A DNA stretch of 64,000 nt from Stieleria maiorica (GTDB lineage: Bacteria > Planctomycetota > Planctomycetia > Pirellulales > Pirellulaceae): assembly GCF_008035925.1 (NCBI RefSeq), contig NZ_CP036264.1, positions 2,662,443 through 2,726,442 of the forward strand, given 5' to 3'. The notes beneath the pieces were generated by a model, which had not been told where the DNA came from, ran no database searches, and saw only the letters and a program-made list of their open reading frames with translations. Shown here one piece after another: positions 27,273 to 36,562 of this stretch. Every line of letters begins with the position of its first letter. Position 1 is the first letter of the stretch. The translations under genes and the position numbers were made by a program.

Positions 27273-27671
27273 ATGACCGAGAACGCTGACAAAAAAGTTG
27301 AGAAAAATCCTGAGGTGACTGAGAAAGCGAGCCGTCGTCGCTTTACTGCCGAGTACAAACGCCGCATCGCGCTCGAGGCCGAACGGTGTACCGAGCCTGG
27401 TGAAATCGGAGCCCTGCTGCGACGCGAAGGGCTTTACTCGTCAGTGGTAGGACGCTGGCGTCGTCAACTTCGGGAAGAACCATTGTCATCATCGAAAAAA
27501 TCCAATCGAGCAGCATCACCCAAAAAGGCGTCAGCGGCAAAGGAACTCGCTGATCTGAGGCGTGAGAATGAACGCTTGAAAGAGAAACTCCGTCAGGCGG
27601 AGTTGATCATTGACGTCCAAAAAAAAGTCTCGGAGATGATGCAGACGCGATCACCCGAGAAGACAGACTGA
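27273..27671 (+). CDS. IS3-family OrfA
   Basis: 132 residues. RRRFTAEYKRRIALEAERC with IGALLRREGLYSSVVGRWRRQL is the HTH of IS3 OrfA, followed by a leucine-zipper-like coiled coil (ELADLRRENERLKEKLRQAELIIDVQKK). The reading frame shifts to OrfB at the A8 run near the end. Confidence 0.9.
   Translation: MTENADKKVEKNPEVTEKASRRRFTAEYKRRIALEAERCTEPGEIGALLRREGLYSSVVGRWRRQLREEPLSSSKKSNRAASPKKASAAKELADLRRENERLKEKLRQAELIIDVQKKVSEMMQTRSPEKTD
27619..27627 (+). promoter_or_regulatory. -1 programmed frameshift site (A8G)
   Basis: Eight A residues followed by G in the overlap. OrfA codons read CAA AAA AAA GTC. Slipping back one base gives CCA AAA AAA AGT and enters the open OrfB frame, producing the OrfAB transposase, as is standard for IS3 elements. 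Confidence 0.75.
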
Positions 27672-28696
27672 AAGCAGCCGAAGGGCTTAGCAAACGCGTC
27701 GGCGTCGCCGCCGCGTGTCGGGCACTGAACGTTTCCAGAGCGACGTTTTACCGTCGTCGTGATCCCGATCGGCCATCGAGCCCGAGGCCTGCACCTGCTC
27801 GAACGCTATCAGCGGATGAACGAAAGGCGGTGCTTGATCAACTCGTCAGTGAACGTTTCGCTGATCAGTCACCGCGGCAGGTCTATTCGAAGTTGCTTGA
27901 TGAAGGCGATTACCTGTGCAGCGTGCGAACGATGTATCGGATCCTCGCCGAGAACCAGAGTTCTCGCGAGCGGCGGAATCAACTGAAACACCCCAACTAC
28001 CAAAAGCCGGAACTGTTGGCGAGCGGACCCAATGAGGTTTGGTCTTGGGACATCACCAAGCTGAAGGGTCCCGAAACATGGACCTATTATTACCTTTACG
28101 TCATCCTGGACATCTACAGTCGCTGCGTCGTCGGCTGGATGCTGGCGCATCGTGAAGCCGCCGATCTGGCCACCCAGCTCATTGAAACGACGATTGAAAA
28201 ACAAGGCGTCCAATCCGACCAATTGATCCTTCACAGCGACCGTGAGCCTTCGATGACATCCCATTCCGTGGCCGAATTACTCACTTCGCTGGGCGTCACA
28301 AAGTCACACAGCCGCCCCCACGTTTCCAACGACAACCCGTTCTCGGAAAGCCAATTTAAAACGATGAAGTATCGTCCTGAATTTCCAAAGCGATTCGGGG
28401 GCTATGAAGATGCACTTGGCTTCTGTCGAGACTTTTTCAGCTGGTACAACGACGAGCATTACCACAGCGGCATCGGCCTACTCACACCATCATCGTTACA
28501 CTACGGACAAGCCGAAGAAATCCTTGCACAGCGACAGGAAACGCTTCGAGAGGCGTGGCAAAAGAATCCTGAGCGATTCGTGGGCGGCGTCCCAACTCCT
28601 GCGAGTCTTCCCAAGGCCGTCTGGATCAACGCTCCAAAACGGGAAAGAGAAAGAAAAATCGGAGCCCCTGAAGCGAATTGCCCCGGAGCTCCATAA
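27620..28696 (+). CDS. IS3-family OrfB transposase (expressed as OrfAB)
   Basis: Open in the -1 frame from the slip site; an internal GTG/ATG-like start near 27830 is less likely. VAAACRALNVSRATFYRRR (HTH21-like) leads into the rve integrase core: WSWDITKLKGP (first Asp), HSDREPSM (second Asp; the usual Gly after HSDR is Glu), and NDNPFSESQFKTMKYRPEFP (Glu). SWYNDEHYHSGIGLLTP is the conserved C-terminal block. It looks intact; the HSDRE variant is worth noting. Confidence 0.9.
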   Translation, partial: KKSLGDDADAITREDRLKAAEGLSKRVGVAAACRALNVSRATFYRRRDPDRPSSPRPAPARTLSADERKAVLDQLVSERFADQSPRQVYSKLLDEGDYLCSVRTMYRILAENQSSRERRNQLKHPNYQKPELLASGPNEVWSWDITKLKGPETWTYYYLYVILDIYSRCVVGWMLAHREAADLATQLIETTIEKQGVQSDQLILHSDREPSMTSHSVAELLTSLGVTKSHSRPHVSNDNPFSESQFKTMKYRPEFPKRFGGYEDALGFCRDFFSWYNDEHYHSGIGLLTPSSLHYGQAEEILAQRQETLREAWQKNPERFVGGVPTPASLPKAVWINAPKRERERKIGAPEANCPGAP

Positions 28697-28904
28697 GAGA
28701 CGTCATTGACGCACCCTCGATCCGGCTATCCCTTGGACGGTTGCGTCCCCGCAGAGCCATCTTCCGTTTCACCGGACGAATCGACGATACCACAAGAAAC
28801 ATCATTGAACACCCGAGCCATGCCTAAAAAAATCCCGGGGGTTCGGGGGCTGGCCCCCGCGTACGCTGGGCTGCCCTGCTAACAAGTATCCAAAAGTTGT
28901 CTCA

Positions 28905-29495
28905 ATGTCGTTGACACATTCCGCAGCGCACCATTTGCTTGATGAAGTTGATGGATTGCCTGCTGAAGAAGTGCGTGAGCGCGTCGAACTCGCTCGTTTC
29001 GTTCAGGAAGCTTTTGTTGACCCGCCAACCACCATCGATGGGACGCGACAGGCGAGCAAGAACCTGCCATTTGCTGCCACGTCAAAGATGCTATCGCGAC
29101 TAGTTGATCGCCAGCTCATTGAAATCGGCCCAGTGGTGTTGGTTGAAACTGCAAAGACGAAGGTCGTGCCGATCACCCTTGGATCGCTGCGCCCAAACGA
29201 TACGGGTTGGCAGAAAATGCAGATGCAGATCAGGTGCAAGGATGCAATGGATGGTCGGCTGGGATTTCGGCTGCAGGTCCCCAAGGAGCCGGAGCCAGGT
29301 GAGGACTTGCCCGCTGTACCCGAAACCATCGGCAGTGAGATCCATTTTCAAGTTGATGAAACCGCGATTGCCCCATGGTACTTTCACTGGCTCAACTCGG
29401 CAAACCGAGAGCAGTTCCGTAAACGCGTAGGAGGCGAGCAGTTTCTGTTATTCCATTTGCACGAGGCTCAGAGAGCAAATACCCGTCAACCGTAG
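28905..29495 (+). CDS. Hypothetical protein, possibly 5'-truncated by IS3
   Basis: 196 residues. The first codon is the first base after the IS3 end, and there is no ribosome site of its own, so the native start may be lost. AHHLLDEVDGLPAEEVRERVELARFVQEAF is helical; the rest is beta-rich with PWYFHWLNSANREQFRKRV near the end. No known domain. Confidence 0.5.
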   Translation: MSLTHSAAHHLLDEVDGLPAEEVRERVELARFVQEAFVDPPTTIDGTRQASKNLPFAATSKMLSRLVDRQLIEIGPVVLVETAKTKVVPITLGSLRPNDTGWQKMQMQIRCKDAMDGRLGFRLQVPKEPEPGEDLPAVPETIGSEIHFQVDETAIAPWYFHWLNSANREQFRKRVGGEQFLLFHLHEAQRANTRQP

Positions 29496-29655
29496 GCACC
29501 AACTGGCACTCATTGATCGTTGGGCCAAACGCGACAGAACCACGCGATGGACGCGGCGTCGTCGACAACGCGAGTTCCAATCGATGAACGCTCGCGGTGG
29601 CCCGGTCAGCGCTGGTGTTCGCTGGCACACACACACATTTCAGGAAGGCAAACAC

Positions 29656-30207
29656 ATGAAAACCCTCTTCATCACAATGGCGTTCACGCTACTGTGCCTG
29701 ACGACGATGATCGACGCTGGTGAAACTACTCTGAACAAAATCATCCATACGATCGCAGGAAAATGGAGGCCCGTTGAGTCTTGTCAGCATCTACTGGATT
29801 CAGAACTCGTCTCAAGGCATCAAACCGGGTTTGAGATTTCGATCGACAAAAGCCTTGGAGATTCTCATCGGAAGACATCGGGATCGGGCACCTACTACAA
29901 AGCCTGGGCAACTGCTCTTCATGATTCCGGTCATGAACTTATTGCGACGGGCCACCTAAGATTCGATGACGGTTCGGAAATTGATCACTTGATTTCAAGG
30001 AGCAAAGGTTCACTGTACCTGACATACGGGGTGGTGACCGGGGGAAGCACTCGTATTTTCCTTGGTCGGGGACCGAATGAAGAGTCGTTGGAAGCGATCG
30101 TGGTCGAGTGGACGCAACATTCCATCGGAACTCCGATTGATTTGGAGAGAGATTTTGCGACTGTCATGTATGAACGTGTCAATCTACCTGCTGCCCCGCA
30201 CCGATGA
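29656..30207 (+). CDS. Secreted hypothetical protein
   Basis: 183 residues from ATG 29656 with CAGGAAGGC 7 nt upstream. Signal peptide MKTLFITMAFTLLCLTTMIDA. The mature domain has alternating strands (HELIATGHLRFDDGSEIDHLISRSKGSLYLTYGVVTGGSTRIFLGR), suggesting a lipocalin-like or beta-barrel fold of about 160 residues of the kind that occurs in many planctomycete exported proteins. Function unknown. Confidence 0.65.
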   Translation: MKTLFITMAFTLLCLTTMIDAGETTLNKIIHTIAGKWRPVESCQHLLDSELVSRHQTGFEISIDKSLGDSHRKTSGSGTYYKAWATALHDSGHELIATGHLRFDDGSEIDHLISRSKGSLYLTYGVVTGGSTRIFLGRGPNEESLEAIVVEWTQHSIGTPIDLERDFATVMYERVNLPAAPHR

Positions 30208-30452
30208 AGAGCCATCGAACAATTGCGGAAACCGGAGCGGCGAATTCGGGCAAATCTGAATTCAACGTGTAACGTCACCGGCCGGTTAAGACGGTTGTCA
30301 AAGAGCACGATCGTGATCCGAGCTGAGTTTACGTCACTGGGGCATCCAACGGCGGAACGATGGCGATGCGACTGCTGGTCGAGCAACCGCAGCAATTCGT
30401 CGTCGGAGCGGCAACAACTCGATGTCTATCATTTGATTTCGCTCCGTGAAGC

Positions 30453-31382
30453 TTACCTGTCCCATCGGACTTTGTAGAGTCGTCGCCCTGGTAGCTGGAT
30501 GTCCTCTCGGTCGCCGAGGAATCGAATTCTGTCGCTCCACCAGTTTTCTGGCGTTCCCTGGTGATAAACGACCTCACCGGTCTGAGGATGTTCGCTGACC
30601 GATTTCACCTTGGGCCGGTCGGCAAGAATTGGGTGTGGTGTAAAGCGGGCGTCTCTGGCATCGAAACGGTAGACGTGCTCGTTCGTCGTCACGAAGAAGA
30701 TGGACGTTTCGCGTGATTGCGAGAGGTCGTGGCCGCCGGGCGTCGGGAGCTCGATTCGTCGATCAACACCGATGGTGGAACTCGTCGGTTCGTCTCCAAT
30801 ATCGAGCAACAGGAGTTCATCGGATCCCAGGGCCCACAATCGTTTCAACTCCTCGTCCCAAATCGCTCCATGGGCACCTCGAAGGGGAATTCTGGCGACC
30901 GGTTTTGCCGGGCTGCCGCTGGGCCGGGCCAGCTTGTAAACGAGAAGTTCGTCGCCGCCAAAGCTTGACGCCACCGCAACGCGATCCACCGGCAGTAGAC
31001 ATGCGCTGTGGGCATTCTTCGCCTCCGTGTAGAACTGGCAACGTTTGTCACTCCGGCGAATCAATGCGACACCGCCGCTGGACGATGTGATCAGAAGAGA
31101 CCCTCCAATCGGTTTGCACTCGTCGGTCGTCGCGAACGATCTTCTACCCGCCTCCGGAATCTCAGGAGAATCTTCTGCCTTCCACGACCAAACCGGCGCC
31201 GGAGCCTCGGATTGGTCTGGATCGATTTCAAGAATAAAGACCTCCGCCCCACCACAGCATATCAATCGGTCTTTCGCCAACACGGGACGACCGAGGGTCA
31301 AACAAGATGCGACGATCAGGAGACACAATGACCGCGACACGGCCACTGTAATGGGGGATTCGCTCGTTTCACTTGATACCAT
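30453..31382 (-). CDS. Exported DUF6528-like beta-propeller protein
   Basis: 309 residues from ATG 31382 (the frame is open a little further upstream). After a signal sequence (VSRSLCLLIVASCLTLGRPVLA) comes DRLICCGGAEVFILEID, then W-rich strands and repeats such as GAHGAIWDEELKRLWALGSDELLLLDI and GGHDLSQSRETSIFFVTTNEHVYRFDA. This matches my memory of DUF6528, a periplasmic propeller found near sulfatases and carbohydrate genes. It is divergent from the sulfatase at 31638. Substrate unknown. Confidence 0.7.
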   Translation of the reverse strand: MVSSETSESPITVAVSRSLCLLIVASCLTLGRPVLAKDRLICCGGAEVFILEIDPDQSEAPAPVWSWKAEDSPEIPEAGRRSFATTDECKPIGGSLLITSSSGGVALIRRSDKRCQFYTEAKNAHSACLLPVDRVAVASSFGGDELLVYKLARPSGSPAKPVARIPLRGAHGAIWDEELKRLWALGSDELLLLDIGDEPTSSTIGVDRRIELPTPGGHDLSQSRETSIFFVTTNEHVYRFDARDARFTPHPILADRPKVKSVSEHPQTGEVVYHQGTPENWWSDRIRFLGDREDIQLPGRRLYKVRWDR

Positions 31383-31637
31383 TGCGTTCGTTCCGTGAGG
31401 CAGAGTTTCAATTCGACACAAGAGAATATAGCCAATCCGTTCGTGTCATGCTTTGAGCCGCCGATCGAAGCAGGCCCGAACCCGTTACGGCCTGTTTCGG
31501 TTGCTTGAGCGTACTTTCACAAGCCGGGATTTCTACTGCTGGCTACCTGCGATCACGTCGGTCAAAGCCTGCTCGTCCGCATTTTTGACTACACTCTGGT
31601 ACTCCCCGCACCCTCGATCCCGCTGAGGCGATTTCAC

Positions 31638-33062
31638 ATGACTCGTGCTCAATCAATGCGCGTCCTATTCGGGCTGTTGGTCTTGTCCTGGCCATCCGTT
31701 GTCGTGCAGGCTGATAAGCCGAACGTGTTGCTGATTGCGATTGACGATTTGAACAACTGGGTTGGCTGCTTGGGCGGGCATCCGCAAGCCCGTTCGCCCA
31801 ACATCGATCGGCTTGCCGAGCATGGGACCTTGTTCAGCAATGCTCATTGCCAGGCACCGATCTGCAACCCGTCCCGGACAAGCATTATGTACGGGATGCG
31901 GCCATCGAGCAGCGGCGTTTATATGAATTCGCCCAAGCCTTGGACCGTGGACGCCCTGAAGTCCCGTGTCACGCTACCTCGCCATTTCGCGGCGAGCGGT
32001 TACAGAACCTACACCACGGGCAAGATCTACCACGGTTCTGGGTTGCCGCCTGGTGACTTTGACGAAATCGGGCCGCGACCTGGCCAGCGACAGAAAATCG
32101 ATCAACGTCTGATCCCTGAGACCCCCGACGGGGCAAAAGGCCTGTGGGATTTTGGCGGCCAGTCCTATAACGAAGAACTGTTCCAGGATTATGTCGATGC
32201 TTCGTGGGCGATCGATTTCATCGGCAAGCGATCCGAGCAACCATTTTTTCTTGCCGTTGGGTTCTATCGGCCCCATGTTCCATTCTATTCTCCGACCCGC
32301 GTCTTCAATGAGATCCCGGCAGACACGATCGAACTGCCAGAGGTGAAAGACGGTGACCGTGACGACCTGCCAAGCATTGCCGCGACTCTGACGAAGGCCC
32401 CCGCCGCGCCGGCTCACTCGTGGTTTGTCGAAAGCGGACGCTGGAATGAGGCCGTGCAATCGTACCTGGCCTGTATTCGTTGGACCGATGAACAGGTTGG
32501 TCGAGTCCTCGATGCTCTCGCAACGAGTTCGCACGCAAACAACACGATCGTCGTGCTGTACTCGGACCATGGCTTTTTTCTTGGTGAGAAGGAACGCTGG
32601 GCGAAGCAATCACTTTGGGAACAAGCGACTCGCGTTCCTTTCATTCTCAGTGTCCCGGGAATCGATCAGGGCAAACCGTGCAAGCGCCCCGTTGAATTGT
32701 TGTCGATCTATCCGACTCTGATCGAATTGTGTGGCTTGCCACCCCGAGAGGGACTGGAAGGAGTCAGCTTGACGCCGTTGCTGGAAAACCCATCTGCACC
32801 ATGGCCGAACGTGGCGTTGACGACCTTCGGCAAAGACAACCACGCCGTCCGCAGCCAAACCCATCGATATATCCGATATAACGACGGCAGCGAGGAACTC
32901 TACGACCTGCGAATCGATCCCAACGAGTGGAATAATCTTGCCGGTGAGGAATCGCTCGCGAGCCTGAAGGTTGAACTGGCAGAGTTCTTTCCCAATACCA
33001 ATGCGGAGCCAGCTAAGGCAACGGGTGGCAAACGCAAGAACGCCGACAAGAAATCAAGGTAG
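31638..33062 (+). CDS. Secreted sulfatase, iduronate-2-sulfatase type
   Basis: 474 residues with a signal peptide (to about residue 25). Metal-site DDLNNW follows near residue 36. The formylglycine motif is Cys76-Asn-Pro-Ser-Arg80 (ICNPSRTSIM). Later blocks YRTYTTGKIYH, PFFLAVGFYRPHVPF, VLYSDHGFFLGEKERW and the C-terminal DLRIDPNEWNNLA complete a full-length type I sulfatase. It would cleave sulfate esters from algal or host polysaccharides after oxidation by a formylglycine-generating enzyme encoded elsewhere. A degraded relative lies at 44141-44455. Confidence 0.9.
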   Translation: MTRAQSMRVLFGLLVLSWPSVVVQADKPNVLLIAIDDLNNWVGCLGGHPQARSPNIDRLAEHGTLFSNAHCQAPICNPSRTSIMYGMRPSSSGVYMNSPKPWTVDALKSRVTLPRHFAASGYRTYTTGKIYHGSGLPPGDFDEIGPRPGQRQKIDQRLIPETPDGAKGLWDFGGQSYNEELFQDYVDASWAIDFIGKRSEQPFFLAVGFYRPHVPFYSPTRVFNEIPADTIELPEVKDGDRDDLPSIAATLTKAPAAPAHSWFVESGRWNEAVQSYLACIRWTDEQVGRVLDALATSSHANNTIVVLYSDHGFFLGEKERWAKQSLWEQATRVPFILSVPGIDQGKPCKRPVELLSIYPTLIELCGLPPREGLEGVSLTPLLENPSAPWPNVALTTFGKDNHAVRSQTHRYIRYNDGSEELYDLRIDPNEWNNLAGEESLASLKVELAEFFPNTNAEPAKATGGKRKNADKKSR

Positions 33063-33188
33063 CCGAGAATACAGGGCTGAAAGAGACTTAGCAGTGAGTC
33101 TAAGGTCCGCGGTTTTCGATTGCCAAGCCGCTGTTCCGGTCGACAGAGCCGGAGCCGCTTGGGCGACCGGTCGATCCGCCTGTTTCGA

Positions 33189-33839
33189 TCACGTCGCCGT
33201 ACGGGACCGTCGCGAGAGTGAACAACCTGCAATGAATATGGTGAGCAAGCCCAAAAGGCAAGGCTCAGGAACGGCCACGACATCCAGAACGAGAGTGGGA
33301 GCAGGGGACGACTGCGAGATCGACGTATTGACTTCGTTAACCGCAGACTCGAGACGGAGGCCGATTGGGGCTGTTCCCGCCAACTGGTTTTGAAAGAATG
33401 CTGGATCAAGGTTCACCGACGTCAGCCCCAGTCCCTCCGTCATCGCATCGTAGGAGCCAATCGCCAGGACGGGGTTTGCAGCGTCCGCTAACTCGATCGT
33501 GCCATTCCCCGCGTACCCACCGATGGATACGGCTCCCGATCCAGCCAAGGGTATCGCGGTCACACGAAAATCCAACCGAGCGCTCGTCACGTGAACGTCG
33601 CCGGAAATCGACGAAAGATCGTACTCGATCACTGTCCGATCTTGGACGGTGCCGTCAAAACGCCGAATGGAAAGCGCAAACGATGGGTCGTCAAAGATCG
33701 TCTCAAAAACTCCGTTGCCGTCGCTGTCGATGATGTGGGCTTCGGCGATTGGCAGAAACGAGACCGGGGCAGCAATGGCGGGCCGACATACGATGATCAG
33801 CACCAACGACGCGACCGACTTGAAAATGAACTGCAACAT
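33189..33839 (-). CDS. PEP-CTERM surface protein
   Basis: 216 residues: signal peptide (LVLIIVCRPAIAA), a beta-rich domain with DRTVIEYDLSSISGDVHVTSARLDFRV typical of DNRLRE-like structural modules, and a C-terminal VPEP-hydrophobic-RRSR anchor that is the exosortase sorting signal. Probably a surface or exopolysaccharide-associated protein. It converges with the sulfatase. Confidence 0.85.
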   Translation of the reverse strand: MLQFIFKSVASLVLIIVCRPAIAAPVSFLPIAEAHIIDSDGNGVFETIFDDPSFALSIRRFDGTVQDRTVIEYDLSSISGDVHVTSARLDFRVTAIPLAGSGAVSIGGYAGNGTIELADAANPVLAIGSYDAMTEGLGLTSVNLDPAFFQNQLAGTAPIGLRLESAVNEVNTSISQSSPAPTLVLDVVAVPEPCLLGLLTIFIAGCSLSRRSRTAT

Positions 33840-34087
33840 CGCGACGCCTCAAAATGTAGATCTCAGAACGAGTCACACTAGACTAGACCGATGGATTGCG
33901 GGCGTCAAATTTCGACGGTCATGCAAATCAATTGACAGTCCACCATGACTCCGAACCGGAGCAGCGAAAACGGCCAACCGACGTTGCAGTCGTCGCAGGG
34001 CGGAATGTGAGATAAATTGGGTGGCAAGGCGATCGCTGGATCGGCGCCCCCCGGCATTGAGATCAAACTCGCGCGCGAGTCATTGCG

Positions 34088-34255
34088 ATGGCAAAAAAAC
34101 AGCCCAAACTTCCCGAGAAAATCTGCATCGTCTGCGGCCGCCCTTTCACCTGGCGAAAGAAGTGGGAGAAGGTTTGGGGCGAAGTCAAGTATTGTAGTGA
34201 TCGGTGCCGCAGGCACCGTGACGGGAAGACGAGCGACAAGGGCGGGGAATCATGA
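34088..34255 (+). CDS. DUF2256 zinc-finger-like protein
   Basis: 55 residues. [20 protein letters not shown] with YCSDRCR supplies the four cysteines of DUF2256, a small family frequently next to photolyase/cryptochrome genes. The ATG at 34088 overlaps nothing upstream. Its stop overlaps the next start as ATGA. No photolyase is present here. Confidence 0.85.
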   Translation: MAKKQPKLPEKICIVCGRPFTWRKKWEKVWGEVKYCSDRCRRHRDGKTSDKGGES

Positions 34256-34449
34256 AACGAATGGCCGCTATACCGGGGGTGATCGCCCTTCTCGCTGTCG
34301 CTGCATTCTGTGGATTCGGCTTCTTGGCGACATTTGAGCCGACCGACAACGTGTCGCAATTCTTGGCGTTTCGAATTGGTTATGCGGTGATCGCCTTGGG
34401 CAGCATGGTTGGAGTCGGGCTCTTGATCGTAGACGCTGTTCGCAAGTGA
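34252..34449 (+). CDS. Small two-helix membrane protein
   Basis: 65 residues. Two hydrophobic helices ([22 protein letters not shown] and [21 protein letters not shown]). It is translationally coupled to DUF2256 by an ATGA overlap. Function unknown. Confidence 0.7.
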   Translation: MKRMAAIPGVIALLAVAAFCGFGFLATFEPTDNVSQFLAFRIGYAVIALGSMVGVGLLIVDAVRK

Positions 34450-34470
34450 CTGCAACAAAGGAGATCGCCA

Positions 34471-34494
34471 ATGGACCAGAAGATCGTCAAGTAG
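34471..34494 (+). pseudogene. Start of a truncated third gene in the DUF2256 unit
   Basis: AAAGGAGATCGCC is followed by ATG and seven sense codons, then TAG, and 10 nt later the MITE-like repeat begins. The excellent ribosome site with no gene behind it suggests that a gene was destroyed here. Confidence 0.4.
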
Positions 34495-34504
34495 CTCCAG
34501 CGCG

Positions 34505-34618
34505 AGGCTTTGTCCCTCAACCCGGTATGGGGCGTCTGTGGTATCGGAATTCGCCAAGGATTTCGACTTTTCCCGTGTGGACTGCTGCGCGTCGAAAGCC
34601 TTGGCGGCTTCCGCTACT
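34505..34618 (+). repeat. Truncated copy of a 132-bp MITE
   Basis: Aligns with the full copy at 44296-44427 from its left inverted repeat (aggctttgtccctcaacccg) through ggcggcttccgctac. The right terminal repeat is missing. Confidence 0.8.
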
Positions 34619-34707
34619 TCAGGCGGCTATCGCCCCGTGTCCGTTGACGTTCGCATGCCAGCCGCCTGCATTCTTGGGACGTTGCCGACCAACAAAGAGG
34701 CCTGACC

Positions 34708-36355
34708 CAATACTGTTCGGCACTCTGCTTGCTCCGCACCTTGAGCGGACAGAGTTTGAGTAATCGATGACGGTTCGGGTTGCAGTCGCAAGCAGTGGCT
34801 GGCAAGCGGAGCGATTATCGTTTTGGTGACCGCGCAGCATCAATCGCAGGCAACATCAATTGCGATGCTCCCGAATCGAGTTTTATTGGTTGGTTGCAGT
34901 CGCGTCGTAGTGCCGCTTGAGTTTCTCTAAATGAGCGATCAATTCCTCTTCGCTCGCCAGACCCATGAAGTAGTAGCTGATCATCTCAAACGTACGCTTG
35001 GTTGGCTTGCGCCCCGTCCAGATGTTGATCAGCAGGCAGGCGATCAATGCACAATAGCACTGAATCTCAATTCCATTCTGGCTGTGGAATATCAAGTGGC
35101 TACAGCCCATCAACTGCTTGAAGAATCGAAAAAAGATCTCGATGATCCAGCGTTGAGAATAGATCAATGCGATGATTTCGGCGGGAACATCCAGCATGTT
35201 CGTCACGATTCGTAAGATGCCATCGCTGCTCGGTCCCGTCGAAGTCCCGTGGTACTTTCCACGGCTGGTATGGGCGCTACAACGAACGCAGATCAACCGA
35301 ACAGGATGCCCTGGCCGTTCTCGGTTTCCGCCCTGGTGTCTGCCAAGATCTACAATCTCATCGCTTAAGACTCCTGCGGCGACGGCTTTTTCGGAAAGCA
35401 CTCGCTGCTCCAGGACATCGTAAACACTGTTGTCGCGAACGCGGCACACATAGCTGCTTTTGGCTTGGACGATCTTGTTGAACAGCGAGAACTTTGCATA
35501 ACCGCGATCCATGACATACAAACGATCTCGCTGGATCGTCTGCTCGAGCACCGATCGTTCGTCGTGCTGGCCACCTGCGTCGGGCGTCACGTCGATTCGC
35601 GTCGGGACGTACCGATCCACCTCGAAGTGCGTATGCAATCGCCACTTGACCAAGTGACTGTTGCTTTGCCCTTTGAAGATCGATGCATCGATCAAGCGAG
35701 GCAGGCAAGAGACCAATGAGCCATCGACAAGGGTGATCGTCTGGTTGATGCCGTGCAGGCTCTTTTGGCCATGTACCGACTGTGCGTGCTGGCCGAGCTC
35801 GGCAATGACTTCTTTGAGACGGTCGGCGTCGAACACGCGCGAAGCTTCGCTCAGTGAGCCAAGGGATGTTCGTCCGCAACCGAGTCGTTTCTTGACTTTC
35901 GCAAGTTCCGTGGCTTGAGGAATTGACCGCAACGCGGTAATCGCCGGATTAAATAGATATAGCAGTACCAGCATGCAGAGTTGGTCGTAGTGCAGGTCTC
36001 GATTGCCAGCTTTGTCGCGTTCGCATTGGTCGTCATGAAGTCGCTCCAGCAGAGGAGCGATCATATCGAGATACTTCAGACCTTGAATGTCTTTGCTCTT
36101 GAATTTTCGATCTGAGGCATCGGTGGTCGCCTCTTGCTGTGCCTGATCGACCGACAGATCATCTGGAGTACCAGGAGTGACAACTGGTTTCCCACGTTTT
36201 GGAACTATTTTGGGCTTGGTTTGCTTGGCGGGCATGACGAATCGTCAGCGACAATGACACTATGGCAGCCGTCCTCTGTGAGCGTGTCCATGGCGCAAAC
36301 CGCGTGCCAAAATATGCTAAAACTTCGTGCGCAAATCTTGTGCCGAACAGTATTG
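34708..36355 (-). mobile_element. IS4-family element with 9-bp target duplication
   Basis: Inverted repeats caatactgttcggcac (34708-34723) and complement (36340-36355). Direct repeat ggcctgacc on both sides (34699-34707 and 36356-36364). 1,648 bp with one transposase gene. A clean, recent insertion. Confidence 0.9.
34883..36235 (-). CDS. IS4-family transposase
   Basis: 450 residues from ATG 36235. Catalytic Asp in TLVDGSLVSCLP, Asp in LYVMDRGYAKF, and the YREK signature in YSQRWIIEIFFRFFKQLMG. The N-terminal 55 residues are charged and basic; the central region is LRSIPQATELAKVKKRLGCGRTSLGSLSEASRVFD. Intact. A different subgroup from the Tn5-like element at 10190. Confidence 0.95.
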   Translation of the reverse strand: MPAKQTKPKIVPKRGKPVVTPGTPDDLSVDQAQQEATTDASDRKFKSKDIQGLKYLDMIAPLLERLHDDQCERDKAGNRDLHYDQLCMLVLLYLFNPAITALRSIPQATELAKVKKRLGCGRTSLGSLSEASRVFDADRLKEVIAELGQHAQSVHGQKSLHGINQTITLVDGSLVSCLPRLIDASIFKGQSNSHLVKWRLHTHFEVDRYVPTRIDVTPDAGGQHDERSVLEQTIQRDRLYVMDRGYAKFSLFNKIVQAKSSYVCRVRDNSVYDVLEQRVLSEKAVAAGVLSDEIVDLGRHQGGNRERPGHPVRLICVRCSAHTSRGKYHGTSTGPSSDGILRIVTNMLDVPAEIIALIYSQRWIIEIFFRFFKQLMGCSHLIFHSQNGIEIQCYCALIACLLINIWTGRKPTKRTFEMISYYFMGLASEEELIAHLEKLKRHYDATATNQ

Positions 36356-36380
36356 GGCCTGACCCCTTTGATTAGCCAGC

Positions 36381-36486
36381 GTAGAACCGTTGTCTCAACT
36401 GTTCTCTGCTGACTGCGCAGCGGGCAGAGGGTGCCGGGGTCAGCCGCGTGCGGCTGAGGGGGAACAGTTGGGGACAACGGTTCTAC
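36381..36486. repeat. 106-bp palindromic element
   Basis: Arms gtagaaccgttgtc... (36381-36404) and complement (36462-36486) match over 24-25 nt with one mismatch and one indel. An inner hairpin cagccgcgtgcggctg sits in the loop. Outside it, cctgacccctttgat and atcaaaaggggcagg extend the symmetry. It looks like a MITE or a REP-type unit. Confidence 0.7.
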
Positions 36487-36562
36487 AATGGTGACGCATC
36501 AAAAGGGGCAGGTTTGAATGGAACGGGGTTAAGCCGAAAGGGATTCAGCAATCGCTCCTGTG

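Larger units (their letters stand above)
27227..28904 (+). mobile_element. IS3-family element
   Basis: The ends are proposed from the matching TGAGACAACTTT (27227-27238) and AAAGTTGTCTCA (28893-28904), beginning TGA and ending TCA as in IS3-family elements. It contains overlapping orfA and orfB joined by a frameshift site. The total is 1,678 bp. No 3-4-bp target duplication is seen (gcg versus atg), so flanks may have been rearranged. The gene that follows begins exactly at the right end. Confidence 0.75.
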
